Source: Stigmatella aurantiaca DW4/3-1 (lineage in GTDB: Bacteria > Myxococcota > Myxococcia > Myxococcales > Myxococcaceae). Taken from it: 64,000 nt of DNA. The notes under the pieces are model-generated. The model did no database searches, was not told the origin of the DNA, and worked only from the letters and a program-made list of their open reading frames with translations. The position numbers were made by a program, and so were the translations under genes. Below, one piece after another: positions 55,498 to 63,395 of this stretch. Location: NCBI RefSeq assembly GCF_000165485.1, contig NC_014623.1, positions 3,305,501-3,369,500 on the forward strand, given 5' to 3'. How positions within the stretch are numbered: position 1 is the first letter of the stretch; every line of letters starts with the position of its first letter.

Positions 55498-57594
55498 ATG
55501 CGTGATGGCACTCCCTTCTGGGCTGCGGCGGCCCTGAGCTTTACCGCCTGGGGAGGCGGACCCTCCCAGGACCTCCCAGCCCTCGCGGCGGTGCATTCCC
55601 CGCACGTGCGGCACGAGGGGCGGTTTCTCCGCAATCCGAATCCTGTCCGGGGCCAGTACATCGTTGTGATGAAGCAGGGCGAGGAGAAGGCCCCGGCCAT
55701 CGAGCAGGCCGCGCTGGACCTCGCGGGCCGCTATCGCGGCCAGATGGGCCGTACCTTTCACCACGCGCTGCGCGGCTTCGTGGTGACGATGGCCGAGGCG
55801 GATGCCCAGTCCCTGGCGAAGGATCCGGGGGTGGCGTACGTGGAGGAGGATGGCTGGGCCTATCCGGAGGCGGTCCAGACGGGCGCCACCTGGGGCCTTG
55901 ACCGGGTGGACCAGCGGAACCTTCCGCTGAACGGCGGGTACACCTATCAGAACAACGCCATGGGCAGTGGTGTGCACGTGTATGTCATCGACACGGGCAT
56001 CTTCGCCAACCACTTCGATTTCGGCGGGCGCGTCTCGCTGGACTACACCGCCGTCGACGATGGCAATGGCGCAGGGGACTGCAACGGCCACGGCACCCAC
56101 GTGGCTGGCACCATTGGTGGCACCACGTACGGTCTTGCCAAGGCCGCGCGTTTGCACTCGGTACGGGTGTTCGGGTGCTCAGGTGGCACCACGTGGTCCA
56201 CGATCATTGGGGCCGTGGATTGGGTGACGGCCCACCACACCCAGCCCGCGGTGGTGAACATGAGCCTGGGCGGGGGCGCCACCCAGGCCGTGGATGATGC
56301 CGTCAGCAACTCCGTGGCCGCTGGCATCGTTTACGCAGTGGCCGCGGGCAACAATGCCTCGGATGCGTGTGGGTTCTCGCCGGCACGCACGCCCGCGGCC
56401 CTCACGGTGGGGGCCACGGAGAACACCGACGCGCGCGCCTCTTACTCAAACTTCGGTCCGTGCGTGGACCTCTTCGCGCCTGGCACGGACATCACGTCCA
56501 CCTGGATGGGCAGCATCGTCGCCACCAGCAAGCTCAGCGGGACGTCCATGGCCTCCCCGCATGTGGCGGGCGCGGCGGCGATGTACCTGAGCACGGTTCC
56601 CACCGCCACCCCGGCTCAGGTGGAGAGCGCGCTGCTTGGGAATGCCACCTTGGATCGGGTCACCAATGTGGGCGTGGGCTCTCCCAACCGGTTGCTCTAC
56701 TCGGCCTTCACGGGCCTCAACCCGGCCTCCGCCTGCACGGGACAGACGCCGCCGGGGGCCACGGCCTGGCAGCAGTACAGCACCGACGGCATCTACCTCG
56801 ACGTGAACACTGGCCAGTGTGGCTTCATCTCGACGCCTGTGTACTTCACGTCCCTGGGGGGCCTGAGTGGTCACTGGACGACCACGGGCGCCACCTCGAT
56901 CTACTCAGCAACCCCCGCGGGTTTCCGCGTCTACGTCCGTGCTCCAGGCATCACCCCCGCGCTGGCCAACCAGGAGGGCTGGCATCTCAACTGGCAGGCC
57001 GCGCCGAATTCTCCGCAGTCGACGGTCTGCGCTGGCCAGACGACGAACAGTACGCCCTGGCAGCAGTACGGCACCGATGGCATCTACCTCGACGTGAACA
57101 CCACCCAGTGCGGCTTCACGTCGACGCCGCTGTATTTCACGTCCCTGGATGGGCTGAGCAACCATTGGGTGACCACAGGCGCGACGTCGATCTACTCACC
57201 GACGCCCACGGGGTTTCGCGTCTACATCCATTCCCCGGGCATCACCCCCACGCTGGCCAGCCAGCTCGGTTGGCACCTCAATTGGCAGGCCGCGCCGAAC
57301 AACCTCCAGGTTGGCAACGTTTGCACCGGACAGACGCCGCAGGGGGCCACGGTCTGGCAGCAGTACAGCACCGACGGCATCTACCTCGACGTGGACGCCT
57401 CTGCTTGCAGTCTTTCTTCAGCGCCGAGGTACCTCACGTCCCTGGGGGGACTGAGTCGCCATTGGGAGACCACAGGCGCGACGTCGATCTACTCACCGAC
57501 GCCCACGGGCTTCCGCGTCTACGTCCACTTCCCGGGGATCACCCCCACGCTGGCCAATGAGTATGGATGGCACCTCAACTGGATCCGGAGGTAG
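55498..57594 (+). CDS. Secreted S8 subtilisin-like protease with three C-terminal repeats
   Basis: A 698-residue protease (AGGAG 7 bases before ATG 55498). Short signal region, then an I9 propeptide (GQYIVVMKQGEEKAPAIEQA, HHALRGFVVTMAEADAQSLA), the S8 catalytic domain with Asp in VYVIDTGIFANH, His in NGHGTHVAGT and Ser in GTSMASPHVAGAA, and the oxyanion Asn in AAGNNASDACG. This is the proteinase K-like subgroup with extra cysteines. The last 290 residues are three 98-residue repeats. It fits an extracellular predatory or scavenging protease. It converges with a lipoprotein gene 8 bases away. Confidence 0.93.
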   Translation: MRDGTPFWAAAALSFTAWGGGPSQDLPALAAVHSPHVRHEGRFLRNPNPVRGQYIVVMKQGEEKAPAIEQAALDLAGRYRGQMGRTFHHALRGFVVTMAEADAQSLAKDPGVAYVEEDGWAYPEAVQTGATWGLDRVDQRNLPLNGGYTYQNNAMGSGVHVYVIDTGIFANHFDFGGRVSLDYTAVDDGNGAGDCNGHGTHVAGTIGGTTYGLAKAARLHSVRVFGCSGGTTWSTIIGAVDWVTAHHTQPAVVNMSLGGGATQAVDDAVSNSVAAGIVYAVAAGNNASDACGFSPARTPAALTVGATENTDARASYSNFGPCVDLFAPGTDITSTWMGSIVATSKLSGTSMASPHVAGAAAMYLSTVPTATPAQVESALLGNATLDRVTNVGVGSPNRLLYSAFTGLNPASACTGQTPPGATAWQQYSTDGIYLDVNTGQCGFISTPVYFTSLGGLSGHWTTTGATSIYSATPAGFRVYVRAPGITPALANQEGWHLNWQAAPNSPQSTVCAGQTTNSTPWQQYGTDGIYLDVNTTQCGFTSTPLYFTSLDGLSNHWVTTGATSIYSPTPTGFRVYIHSPGITPTLASQLGWHLNWQAAPNNLQVGNVCTGQTPQGATVWQQYSTDGIYLDVDASACSLSSAPRYLTSLGGLSRHWETTGATSIYSPTPTGFRVYVHFPGITPTLANEYGWHLNWIRR
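56734..57591 (+). repeat. Three tandem 294-bp repeats in the protease gene
   Basis: Copies start at Cys codons 56734, 57028 and 57322, exactly 294 bases (98 codons) apart. Each encodes C-x-GQT, STDGIYLDVN, P-YFTSL-GLS-HW, TTGATSIYS-TP-GFRVY and PGITP-LA---GWHLNW. High DNA identity implies recent duplication or gene conversion. Confidence 0.85.
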
Positions 57595-57602
57595 CACGGC
57601 TC

Positions 57603-58766
57603 CTACGGGCGGACGCGGGAGGCGGGGGCCTTGGCGGCTCCAGGCTTCCGGGGAGCGGCTTTCGGTTTCGCATCCTCGGAGGCCAGCGTCTGCTTCACCC
57701 ACGTGCGCCAGGCCTCGACGTCGCTGCCAAGGTCTTGCCCGGAGAGGGCCTGGAGCGCCTTGAGCGCGACCTCGCGGTCGATAATCTGCCGCTGGCCGGC
57801 CATTTCCAGGAGCACGTCGCCCGCGTCCCGCAGGACGCGTCCCCGGATGGACGGATCCTTCTCCGCGAGCGCCTGGAGCATGGCGCCGGCCTTGTTCCGG
57901 TCGCTGATGAGCGGCCCGTGGATGGCGCGCAGCACCGGCTCCAGCGGCAGGAGCGCCCGGTCCGCGCCCTGCTGCGCCTGCCAGAGCACCCGCATCGCGG
58001 CGTTGCGCGGCGCCTCGCCCGCATCATTCATGGAGGGCACGAGCGCCTGGATGAGCTCCTCGCGCGAGCGCCCATAGGCCAGCAGGTAGGCGGCCGTGGC
58101 GCGCTTCTCCTGGTCCTTGTCGGTGCGCAGGACCTGCACCAGCTCCGCGAAGTGCCGGGGAACCTCTTCCACGAGGCGATCTTCCAGCGGGACGAGCCTC
58201 GGGTCCGTGGCGCCATAGAAGCAGTGGAAGGACCGGGGGCAGGCCGTGTCCTTCGAGGAGATCTCTCCCGCGTTGACGAGCTTCCACATCCGCGAGTGGT
58301 ACGCGTTCCACGCGGCCAGCAATCCGGCGGGATCTCCGGTCGAGCCTGTGGGCTCCGGGGCATAGGCCAGCCGCCACTCATCGCCCTTGTCCACCAGGTC
58401 CACCGTCACGGCCACGGTTTTGTTCGCCTCGTAGTTCGTGACCGAGGTGCGCACGAACACAGGGGAGAAGCGCTCCTGGAGCCGTGCCTTGCCCTCCTGG
58501 AGGGCCTTGATGAAATCGCCCGCCGCCATGTCCACGTCCGTGCCTGGGACGGGCAGCCCCGTGAAGCACTCCAGGACTTGCTCCTTGGGCAGGTGCGTGC
58601 CGAAGACCTCGATGCCCTCGTAGCGGTAGACGTATGAGGGGGGCGGCTGGGGGGCCGCCGCGGCGGGACGCTCCTGGACCGCCGGGGGAGGGCGGGGGGC
58701 CGGGGGCTGGGAGGTGGCACAGGCGGAGGAGAGCGCCAGAACAGTGGCGCAGAGCGTTCGGTTCAT
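57603..58766 (-). CDS. Lipoprotein with HEAT-like repeats
   Basis: A 387-residue lipoprotein: MNRTLCATVLALSSACATSQ (lipobox SSAC, Cys16), a Pro/Ala linker to residue 42, a mixed domain (YEGIEVFGTHLPKEQVLECF, VTNYEANKTVAVTVDLVDKG) with a Cys pair in ACPRSFHCF, then helical repeats resembling HEAT (PRHFAELVQVLRTDKDQEKR, ALVPSMNDAGEAPRNAAMRV LWQAQQGADR). The tail is Lys/Ala/Pro-rich. Family not recognised. Probably an outer-membrane lipoprotein binding a protein partner. Confidence 0.75.
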   Translation of the reverse strand: MNRTLCATVLALSSACATSQPPAPRPPPAVQERPAAAAPQPPPSYVYRYEGIEVFGTHLPKEQVLECFTGLPVPGTDVDMAAGDFIKALQEGKARLQERFSPVFVRTSVTNYEANKTVAVTVDLVDKGDEWRLAYAPEPTGSTGDPAGLLAAWNAYHSRMWKLVNAGEISSKDTACPRSFHCFYGATDPRLVPLEDRLVEEVPRHFAELVQVLRTDKDQEKRATAAYLLAYGRSREELIQALVPSMNDAGEAPRNAAMRVLWQAQQGADRALLPLEPVLRAIHGPLISDRNKAGAMLQALAEKDPSIRGRVLRDAGDVLLEMAGQRQIIDREVALKALQALSGQDLGSDVEAWRTWVKQTLASEDAKPKAAPRKPGAAKAPASRVRP

Positions 58767-58832
58767 GGGGGCACGTCACCACGCGGGCTTTCTGGGGAAC
58801 AACCCCCAAGAAGGGCGGTGCCCCCAGCAGGC

Positions 58833-59639
58833 TCACATCAACGAGCGGATGGCCTCCACCACCTGTTCCCATTCCGGAGCCAGTGGGTTGATGACCTCGA
58901 AGTGCGCGGCGTTGGGCAGGGTGACGAGCTGGACGTCATCTCCCAGCGCGGCGGCACGGGCCTGGTAGGCCACGCTCAGCGAAAGTGGGACAATGTCGTC
59001 CTTGGCGCCGTGCAGGAGCACCTGGCGGACACCCAGCGGGACCAGCGCCATCGGGGAGCCCAGCTGGTAGGGCTCGGGGAGCTGGGAGGGCGTGCCCCCG
59101 AGGAATGCCTCGACGATGCCGTCCCCCAGGCCCAGTTCCTGGGCACGCACAAGGTCCGATACCGCCGCGAGCGGGACGACGCCGCGCATCTGGAGCGGCG
59201 AGGGGCTGTGGTGCGGTTGTCCGGGGCGGAGGCGATGGCGCGCGGCGAGCCACAGGACGAGGTGGCCTCCCGCCGAGTGTCCGAGCACGACCACCCGGTT
59301 CAGGTCCAGCGGCCAGGCGTCCGCGAGGGTCCGCAAGTGGTCGGCGCCCCGCGCGACATCCTCCAGGGTTCCGGGCCAGCCGCCTCCGGGGTGGCCCACG
59401 CGCCGGTACTCCAGGTTCCAGGTCGCGAAGCCCCTCCGCGCGAGATCCGCGCACAGGTGCCCCGCGTGCTCCAGGTTGTACCGGGCGCGCCAGAAGCCTC
59501 CGTGCACCACCAGCACGACGGGATGGGGGCCAACACCCGGGGGCAGGCGCAACTCGCCGAAGTGGTGTTCTCCGTCGCCATAGGGCAGCCGGGCGTTCGC
59601 GGGCGGAGGCGGCGCGTCGAGCATCCAGAGAGGATTCAT
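58833..59639 (-). CDS. Alpha/beta hydrolase, kynurenine formamidase-like
   Basis: A 268-residue carboxylesterase-type hydrolase of the HGG group: VVLVVHGGFWRARYNLEHAG near residue 41 (oxyanion hole), the nucleophile GHSAGGHLVLW near 120, AKDDIVPL near 213 and AHFEVINP near 244. The HGGFW/GHSAGG arrangement is shared with eukaryote-type arylformamidases. That is suggestive because the kynurenine operon in this window lacks a formamidase, but the gene is 50 kb away and generic esterases look the same. It is 9 bases from the cNMP-binding gene. Confidence 0.8.
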   Translation of the reverse strand: MNPLWMLDAPPPPANARLPYGDGEHHFGELRLPPGVGPHPVVLVVHGGFWRARYNLEHAGHLCADLARRGFATWNLEYRRVGHPGGGWPGTLEDVARGADHLRTLADAWPLDLNRVVVLGHSAGGHLVLWLAARHRLRPGQPHHSPSPLQMRGVVPLAAVSDLVRAQELGLGDGIVEAFLGGTPSQLPEPYQLGSPMALVPLGVRQVLLHGAKDDIVPLSLSVAYQARAAALGDDVQLVTLPNAAHFEVINPLAPEWEQVVEAIRSLM

Positions 59640-59648
59640 GTCCGCGTC

Positions 59649-60107
59649 CTAGAAGCGGGAGGTGGCGAAGAAGAGCTTGAGCCGGTCATTGCTCTCCCGG
59701 AGCCGATCGGAGAGCGTGCGGACGAAGGTCCAGAGCAGCACGTAGGCCAGCTCCTTGTCGGTGAACATCAGCTGGTCCAGCAAATCCCTCTGGATGACCC
59801 ACACCGTGCACTCCGTGTGGGCAATGGCGTCGGCCGATCGCGGGTTGTCCGTGATAACGGACATTTCCCCAAAATACTGGCCTTCTTCCAGGACGCCGAG
59901 CGCTTCCTCGCCAATTCCCGGCACATTCTTGGAGATGCGCACCTTGCCCCCGGCGACGATGAACATCTCCTGGCCGGATTCCCCCTCGCGGAACAGGAAG
60001 GTGCCCCGGGGATAGGAGCGGGGACGGGCGATGGAGGCCACCTTGGCAAGCTGGCCCTGGGTCAAGCCCTCGAAGAGCGCAACCTTTTTAAGGGCAGTGG
60101 CATCCAT
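59649..60107 (-). CDS. Cyclic nucleotide-binding domain protein
   Basis: A 152-residue protein from ATG 60107 (MDATALKKVALFEGLTQGQL; AAGGTG 5 bases upstream). It is a single cNMP-binding beta-roll: PRGTFLFREGESGQEMFIVA near residue 34, GQYFGEMSVITDNPRSADAI as the phosphate-binding cassette near 75, then a C-terminal helix. There is no HTH, so it is not a CRP regulator by itself. It is divergent from trxB. Confidence 0.88.
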   Translation of the reverse strand: MDATALKKVALFEGLTQGQLAKVASIARPRSYPRGTFLFREGESGQEMFIVAGGKVRISKNVPGIGEEALGVLEEGQYFGEMSVITDNPRSADAIAHTECTVWVIQRDLLDQLMFTDKELAYVLLWTFVRTLSDRLRESNDRLKLFFATSRF

Positions 60108-60178
60108 GGAGACACCTTCGTACCACGCGTCCGAGACGCTCTGGTACTTTCCGGCCCCTTTCTGAAGGAGCAACCACC

Positions 60179-61141
60179 GTGGCGGACGAGAAGATCAACA
60201 AGGTCACCATCATTGGCTCAGGGCCCGCGGGCTACACCGCGGCCGTTTATGCGGCGCGCGCCAACTTGGAGCCGGTGGTGTTCGCGGGCGGCCCCACCAT
60301 GGAGGATCCGCAGCGGGTCCCGGGCGGCCAACTCATGGTCACCACGGATGTCGAGAACTACCCAGGGTTCCCCGAGGGCATTACCGGTCCGGAGCTGATG
60401 GAGCGCTTCCAGAAGCAGGCCGAGCGCTTTGGCACCCAGATCCACATGGAGAACGTCGTCAAGGTGGACCTCTCCTCGCGCCCCTTCCTCATCCAGGGCG
60501 AGAGCGCCAGCTACCGCTCGGAGGCGATCATCATCGCCACGGGGGCCTCCGCCAAGTGGCTGAACGTCAAGGGAGAGGACCGCTACAAGAACCGGGGTGT
60601 GTCCGCGTGTGCCACGTGTGACGGGGCCTTCTACAAGAAGCAGGACGTGTTGGTGGTGGGCGGTGGCGACACGGCCATGGAGGAGGCCACCTATCTGGCG
60701 AAGATCGTCAACCGCGTCACCTTGTTGCACCGGCGGGACACCCTGCGCGCCTCGAAGATCATGCAGGAGCGTGTGCTGAAGAACCCGAAGATCACCGTCA
60801 TGTGGAACAGCGCGGTGGACGAGGTGGTGGGCAACGAGAAGGGGATGACGGGCGCCGTGGTGCGCAACCTGAAGACGAACGACACCCAACTGCTCAACGC
60901 CACGGGACTGTTCGTCGCCATCGGCCACACGCCCAACACGCACCTCTTCCAGGGCGTGCTGGAGACGCACCCGAGCGGCTATCTGAAGACGGTGCCGGGC
61001 TCCACCCGCACGAATATCGAAGGGGTGTTTGCCTGTGGGGATGTGCAGGACAGCACCTACCGGCAGGCCATCACCGCTGCGGGCACGGGGTGTATGGCCG
61101 CCATCGAAGCGGAGCGCTGGCTCATCGAACAGGGCAAGTGA
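60179..61141 (+). CDS. trxB: Thioredoxin-disulfide reductase
   Basis: A 320-residue FAD/NADPH enzyme from GTG 60179 with AAGGAG upstream. FAD motif IIGSGPAGYTAAVYAARANL near residue 11, the redox-active CATCDGAF near 143, the NADPH motif VVGGGDTAMEEATYLAKIV near 160 and GVFACGDVQDSTYRQAITAA near 283. It reduces thioredoxin. It leads a + strand group with a Cys/Met-metabolism enzyme, 28 bases downstream. Confidence 0.96.
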   Translation: MADEKINKVTIIGSGPAGYTAAVYAARANLEPVVFAGGPTMEDPQRVPGGQLMVTTDVENYPGFPEGITGPELMERFQKQAERFGTQIHMENVVKVDLSSRPFLIQGESASYRSEAIIIATGASAKWLNVKGEDRYKNRGVSACATCDGAFYKKQDVLVVGGGDTAMEEATYLAKIVNRVTLLHRRDTLRASKIMQERVLKNPKITVMWNSAVDEVVGNEKGMTGAVVRNLKTNDTQLLNATGLFVAIGHTPNTHLFQGVLETHPSGYLKTVPGSTRTNIEGVFACGDVQDSTYRQAITAAGTGCMAAIEAERWLIEQGK

Positions 61142-61169
61142 CGGCGGCGCTCCACCGGGACGACGGCAT

Positions 61170-62360
61170 ATGAGTTCGAAGCGACTGAAGACGGTGGCGG
61201 TGCACGCGGGCAGCCGGCTGGCGGACAGCAAGTCCCAGCCGTTGGTGCCCGCCATTCACATGTCCACCGTGGGCTGGTTCGACAGCAGCGAGGATCTGGA
61301 CGGGGCGCTGGACGGCAAGGACTACGTCTATTCGCGCATCAGCGCCCAGAACACCGCGCTGCTGGAGGAGGCGGTGGCGGCGCTGGAGGGCGCCGAGGCG
61401 TGCGTCTCCTATGCCAGTGGCATGGCGGCGCTCCGGGCCGTCTTCGAGGCGCAGAACCTCCAGCGGGGCGACCGGGTGGTGATGCCTGGGGACGGGTACG
61501 GCGTCACGCGCGCGCTCTACAAGGCCCTGTGCGCCCGCATGGGCGTGGAACTGCACGCGCTGTCCCTGTCCGAGGCCCAGGCTCCCGGGCGCATCATGGA
61601 ATTGCGGCCGAAGTTCGTGCTCGCCGAGAGCATCACCAACCCGCTGCTGTCCGTGCCGGACATCCGCGCCCTGGCGCAGGCCTGCGAGAAGGTGGGCGCG
61701 GCACTCGCGGTGGACGCCACCTTTCCGTCTCCTTACGGGCAGCGGGCCTTGTCGCTCGGGGCCCACTATGCCGTCCAGTCCGCGACGAAGTGGCTCAATG
61801 GGCACAGCGATGCCCTGGTGGGCACGGTCAGCGCCTCGCGCGAGCGGCTGGCCCCGCTGCGCTCCATGCGCCTGCTGGCGGGGGATGTGCTGGGACCTTT
61901 CGAGGCCTGGCTCACCCTGCGGGGGTTGCGCACGTTGCCGGTGCGCATGAAGGCCCACTGTGAGCACGCCGCGCACGTGGCCCGGCGCCTGGCGGAGTCT
62001 CCCTTGCTGGAGCGGGTCTATTACCCGGGCCTGCCGTCCCATCCAGACCACGCGGTGGCCCAGGCGGTGCTGGAGGGAGGGTTCGGCCCCATGGTGGCCT
62101 TTGAAATCAAGGGCGCGGACCGGGCGGAGTCCTTCCGCGTGCTGGAGGCGCTGCGGCTGGCGCGCCCAGGGCCTTCGCTCGGGGACGTGTGCACGCTGGT
62201 GATGCACGCGGCCAGCGCCAGCGCGCGCCGGTTGACGCCCGAGGAGCGCGCGGCGGCGGGCATCCGCGAGAGCCTCATCCGGGTGTCGGTGGGGTTGGAG
62301 GACCCGGACGACATCGTGGAGGATCTGCTCGGCGCGGTGGAACGCAGGGGCGCGCCGTGA
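61170..62360 (+). CDS. Cys/Met-metabolism PLP enzyme (cystathionine synthase/lyase family)
   Basis: A 396-residue trans-sulfuration enzyme (ATG 61170). Signature points: YSRISAQNTALLEEAVAALE near residue 54, SYASGMAALRAVFEA near 80, ESITNPLLSVPDI near 152, VDATFPSPYG near 177 and the PLP-lysine motif VQSATKWLNGHSDALVG near 198. It ends VSVGLEDPDDIVEDL. Whether it is cystathionine gamma-synthase, gamma-lyase or beta-lyase cannot be decided by eye. It overlaps moaC by GTGA. Confidence 0.9.
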   Translation: MSSKRLKTVAVHAGSRLADSKSQPLVPAIHMSTVGWFDSSEDLDGALDGKDYVYSRISAQNTALLEEAVAALEGAEACVSYASGMAALRAVFEAQNLQRGDRVVMPGDGYGVTRALYKALCARMGVELHALSLSEAQAPGRIMELRPKFVLAESITNPLLSVPDIRALAQACEKVGAALAVDATFPSPYGQRALSLGAHYAVQSATKWLNGHSDALVGTVSASRERLAPLRSMRLLAGDVLGPFEAWLTLRGLRTLPVRMKAHCEHAAHVARRLAESPLLERVYYPGLPSHPDHAVAQAVLEGGFGPMVAFEIKGADRAESFRVLEALRLARPGPSLGDVCTLVMHAASASARRLTPEERAAAGIRESLIRVSVGLEDPDDIVEDLLGAVERRGAP

Positions 62361-62827
62361 AGATGGTGGATGTGGGCGGCAAGAAGAAGACCGGGCGGGT
62401 GGCGGTGGCCATCGCTCGCCTGCGGATGCTCGCCGCGACGCTCGAGCGCATCCAACAGGGCAAGGTGGAGAAGGGGGATGTGCTGGCCGCGGCGCGGCTC
62501 GCGGGCATCATGGCCGCCAAGCGGACCCCGGATGTGGTGCCGCTGTGCCACCCCATCGCGCTCTCCGGGGTGGAGGTGACGCTGGCCCCGTTCGAGGCGG
62601 GGCTGGAGGTGCGCGTGGAAGTGCGCACGGTGGACCGCACGGGCGTGGAGATGGAGGCGCTCACGGCGGCGTGCGCGGCGGCCCTCACCGTCTACGACAT
62701 GTGTAAGAGCGTGGACCGGGGCATGGTCATCGAGAACGTACAGCTCGAGCACAAGTCCGGAGGCCGCTCGGGCACCTGGAACCGGACGCCCCCGGCGACC
62801 CAGCGCCGGGCCCCCCGGAAGCGCTAG
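62357..62827 (+). CDS. moaC: Cyclic pyranopterin monophosphate synthase
   Basis: A 156-residue MoaC starting at GTG 62357 inside the preceding stop. VDVGGKKKTGRVAVA at the N-terminus, PLCHPIALSGVEV near residue 74, VEVRTVDRTGVEMEALTA near 92 and YDMCKSVDRGM near 113 are the active-site segments of the hexameric enzyme, which makes cPMP in molybdenum cofactor synthesis. The C-terminus is a basic extension. It shares its stop region (CTAG) with the convergent Nudix gene. No other moa gene is in view. Confidence 0.95.
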   Translation: MKMVDVGGKKKTGRVAVAIARLRMLAATLERIQQGKVEKGDVLAAARLAGIMAAKRTPDVVPLCHPIALSGVEVTLAPFEAGLEVRVEVRTVDRTGVEMEALTAACAAALTVYDMCKSVDRGMVIENVQLEHKSGGRSGTWNRTPPATQRRAPRKR

Positions 62828-63381
62828 CGCGCGGCATCCGCGTGCAGCCGCGCCAAGTGGAAGGCGGCCACGATGATGGCGTGGGTGATGTGGCCCTCGC
62901 GGATGAGGCGCGGCATGTCCGCGTAGGGGTGCAGTTCCACGACGAGGTCCTCCCCCTCGTCCGGGCGGCCCCCGTGCTGCTTCACGCAATCGCGCGCGAG
63001 GAACGAGTAGCACGTGTTGCCCTGGAGGGCAGGGTTGGGCTTCACGTGCCCCAGCGCCTCCACCCGGCCCGGCACATAGCCCGTCTCCTCTTCCAACTCC
63101 CGGGCCGCGGCCACCGCCGGGTCCTCCCCGGCGTCCACCAGGCCCCCCGGAATCTCCAGGGTGCTCTCGCACGTGCCGAAGCGGAACTGCCGCACCAGGA
63201 CGATGTGGTTCTCGGGCGTCAGGGCGATGATGTTCACCCAGTCCGGGGTGTCGATGAGCAGGCGCGGGTGCTCGTGGCCCGTGCGCGGGTCGGCGAAGAT
63301 GTCGCTGCGGACCTTGGCGATGCGGTAGTCGTGCTCGAGGCCACGGCGTAGGCGCTGCCAGGGGCGGGGAAGGGAGGACAC
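62824..63381 (-). CDS. Nudix hydrolase, ADP-ribose pyrophosphatase type
   Basis: A 185-residue protein from GTG 63381 (TGGAG 5 bases upstream); the longer open frame is antisense to its neighbour. The Nudix box spans GGLVDAGEDPAVAAARELEEETGYVPG near residue 88 (GX5EX7REUXEEXGU). The preceding IALTPENHIVLVRQFRFG and following HVKPNPALQGNTCYSFLARD fit the ADP-ribose/nucleoside-diphosphate-sugar pyrophosphatases. Confidence 0.9.
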   Translation of the reverse strand: MSSLPRPWQRLRRGLEHDYRIAKVRSDIFADPRTGHEHPRLLIDTPDWVNIIALTPENHIVLVRQFRFGTCESTLEIPGGLVDAGEDPAVAAARELEEETGYVPGRVEALGHVKPNPALQGNTCYSFLARDCVKQHGGRPDEGEDLVVELHPYADMPRLIREGHITHAIIVAAFHLARLHADAAR

Positions 63382-63395
63382 GGGGACTCCAGAGG

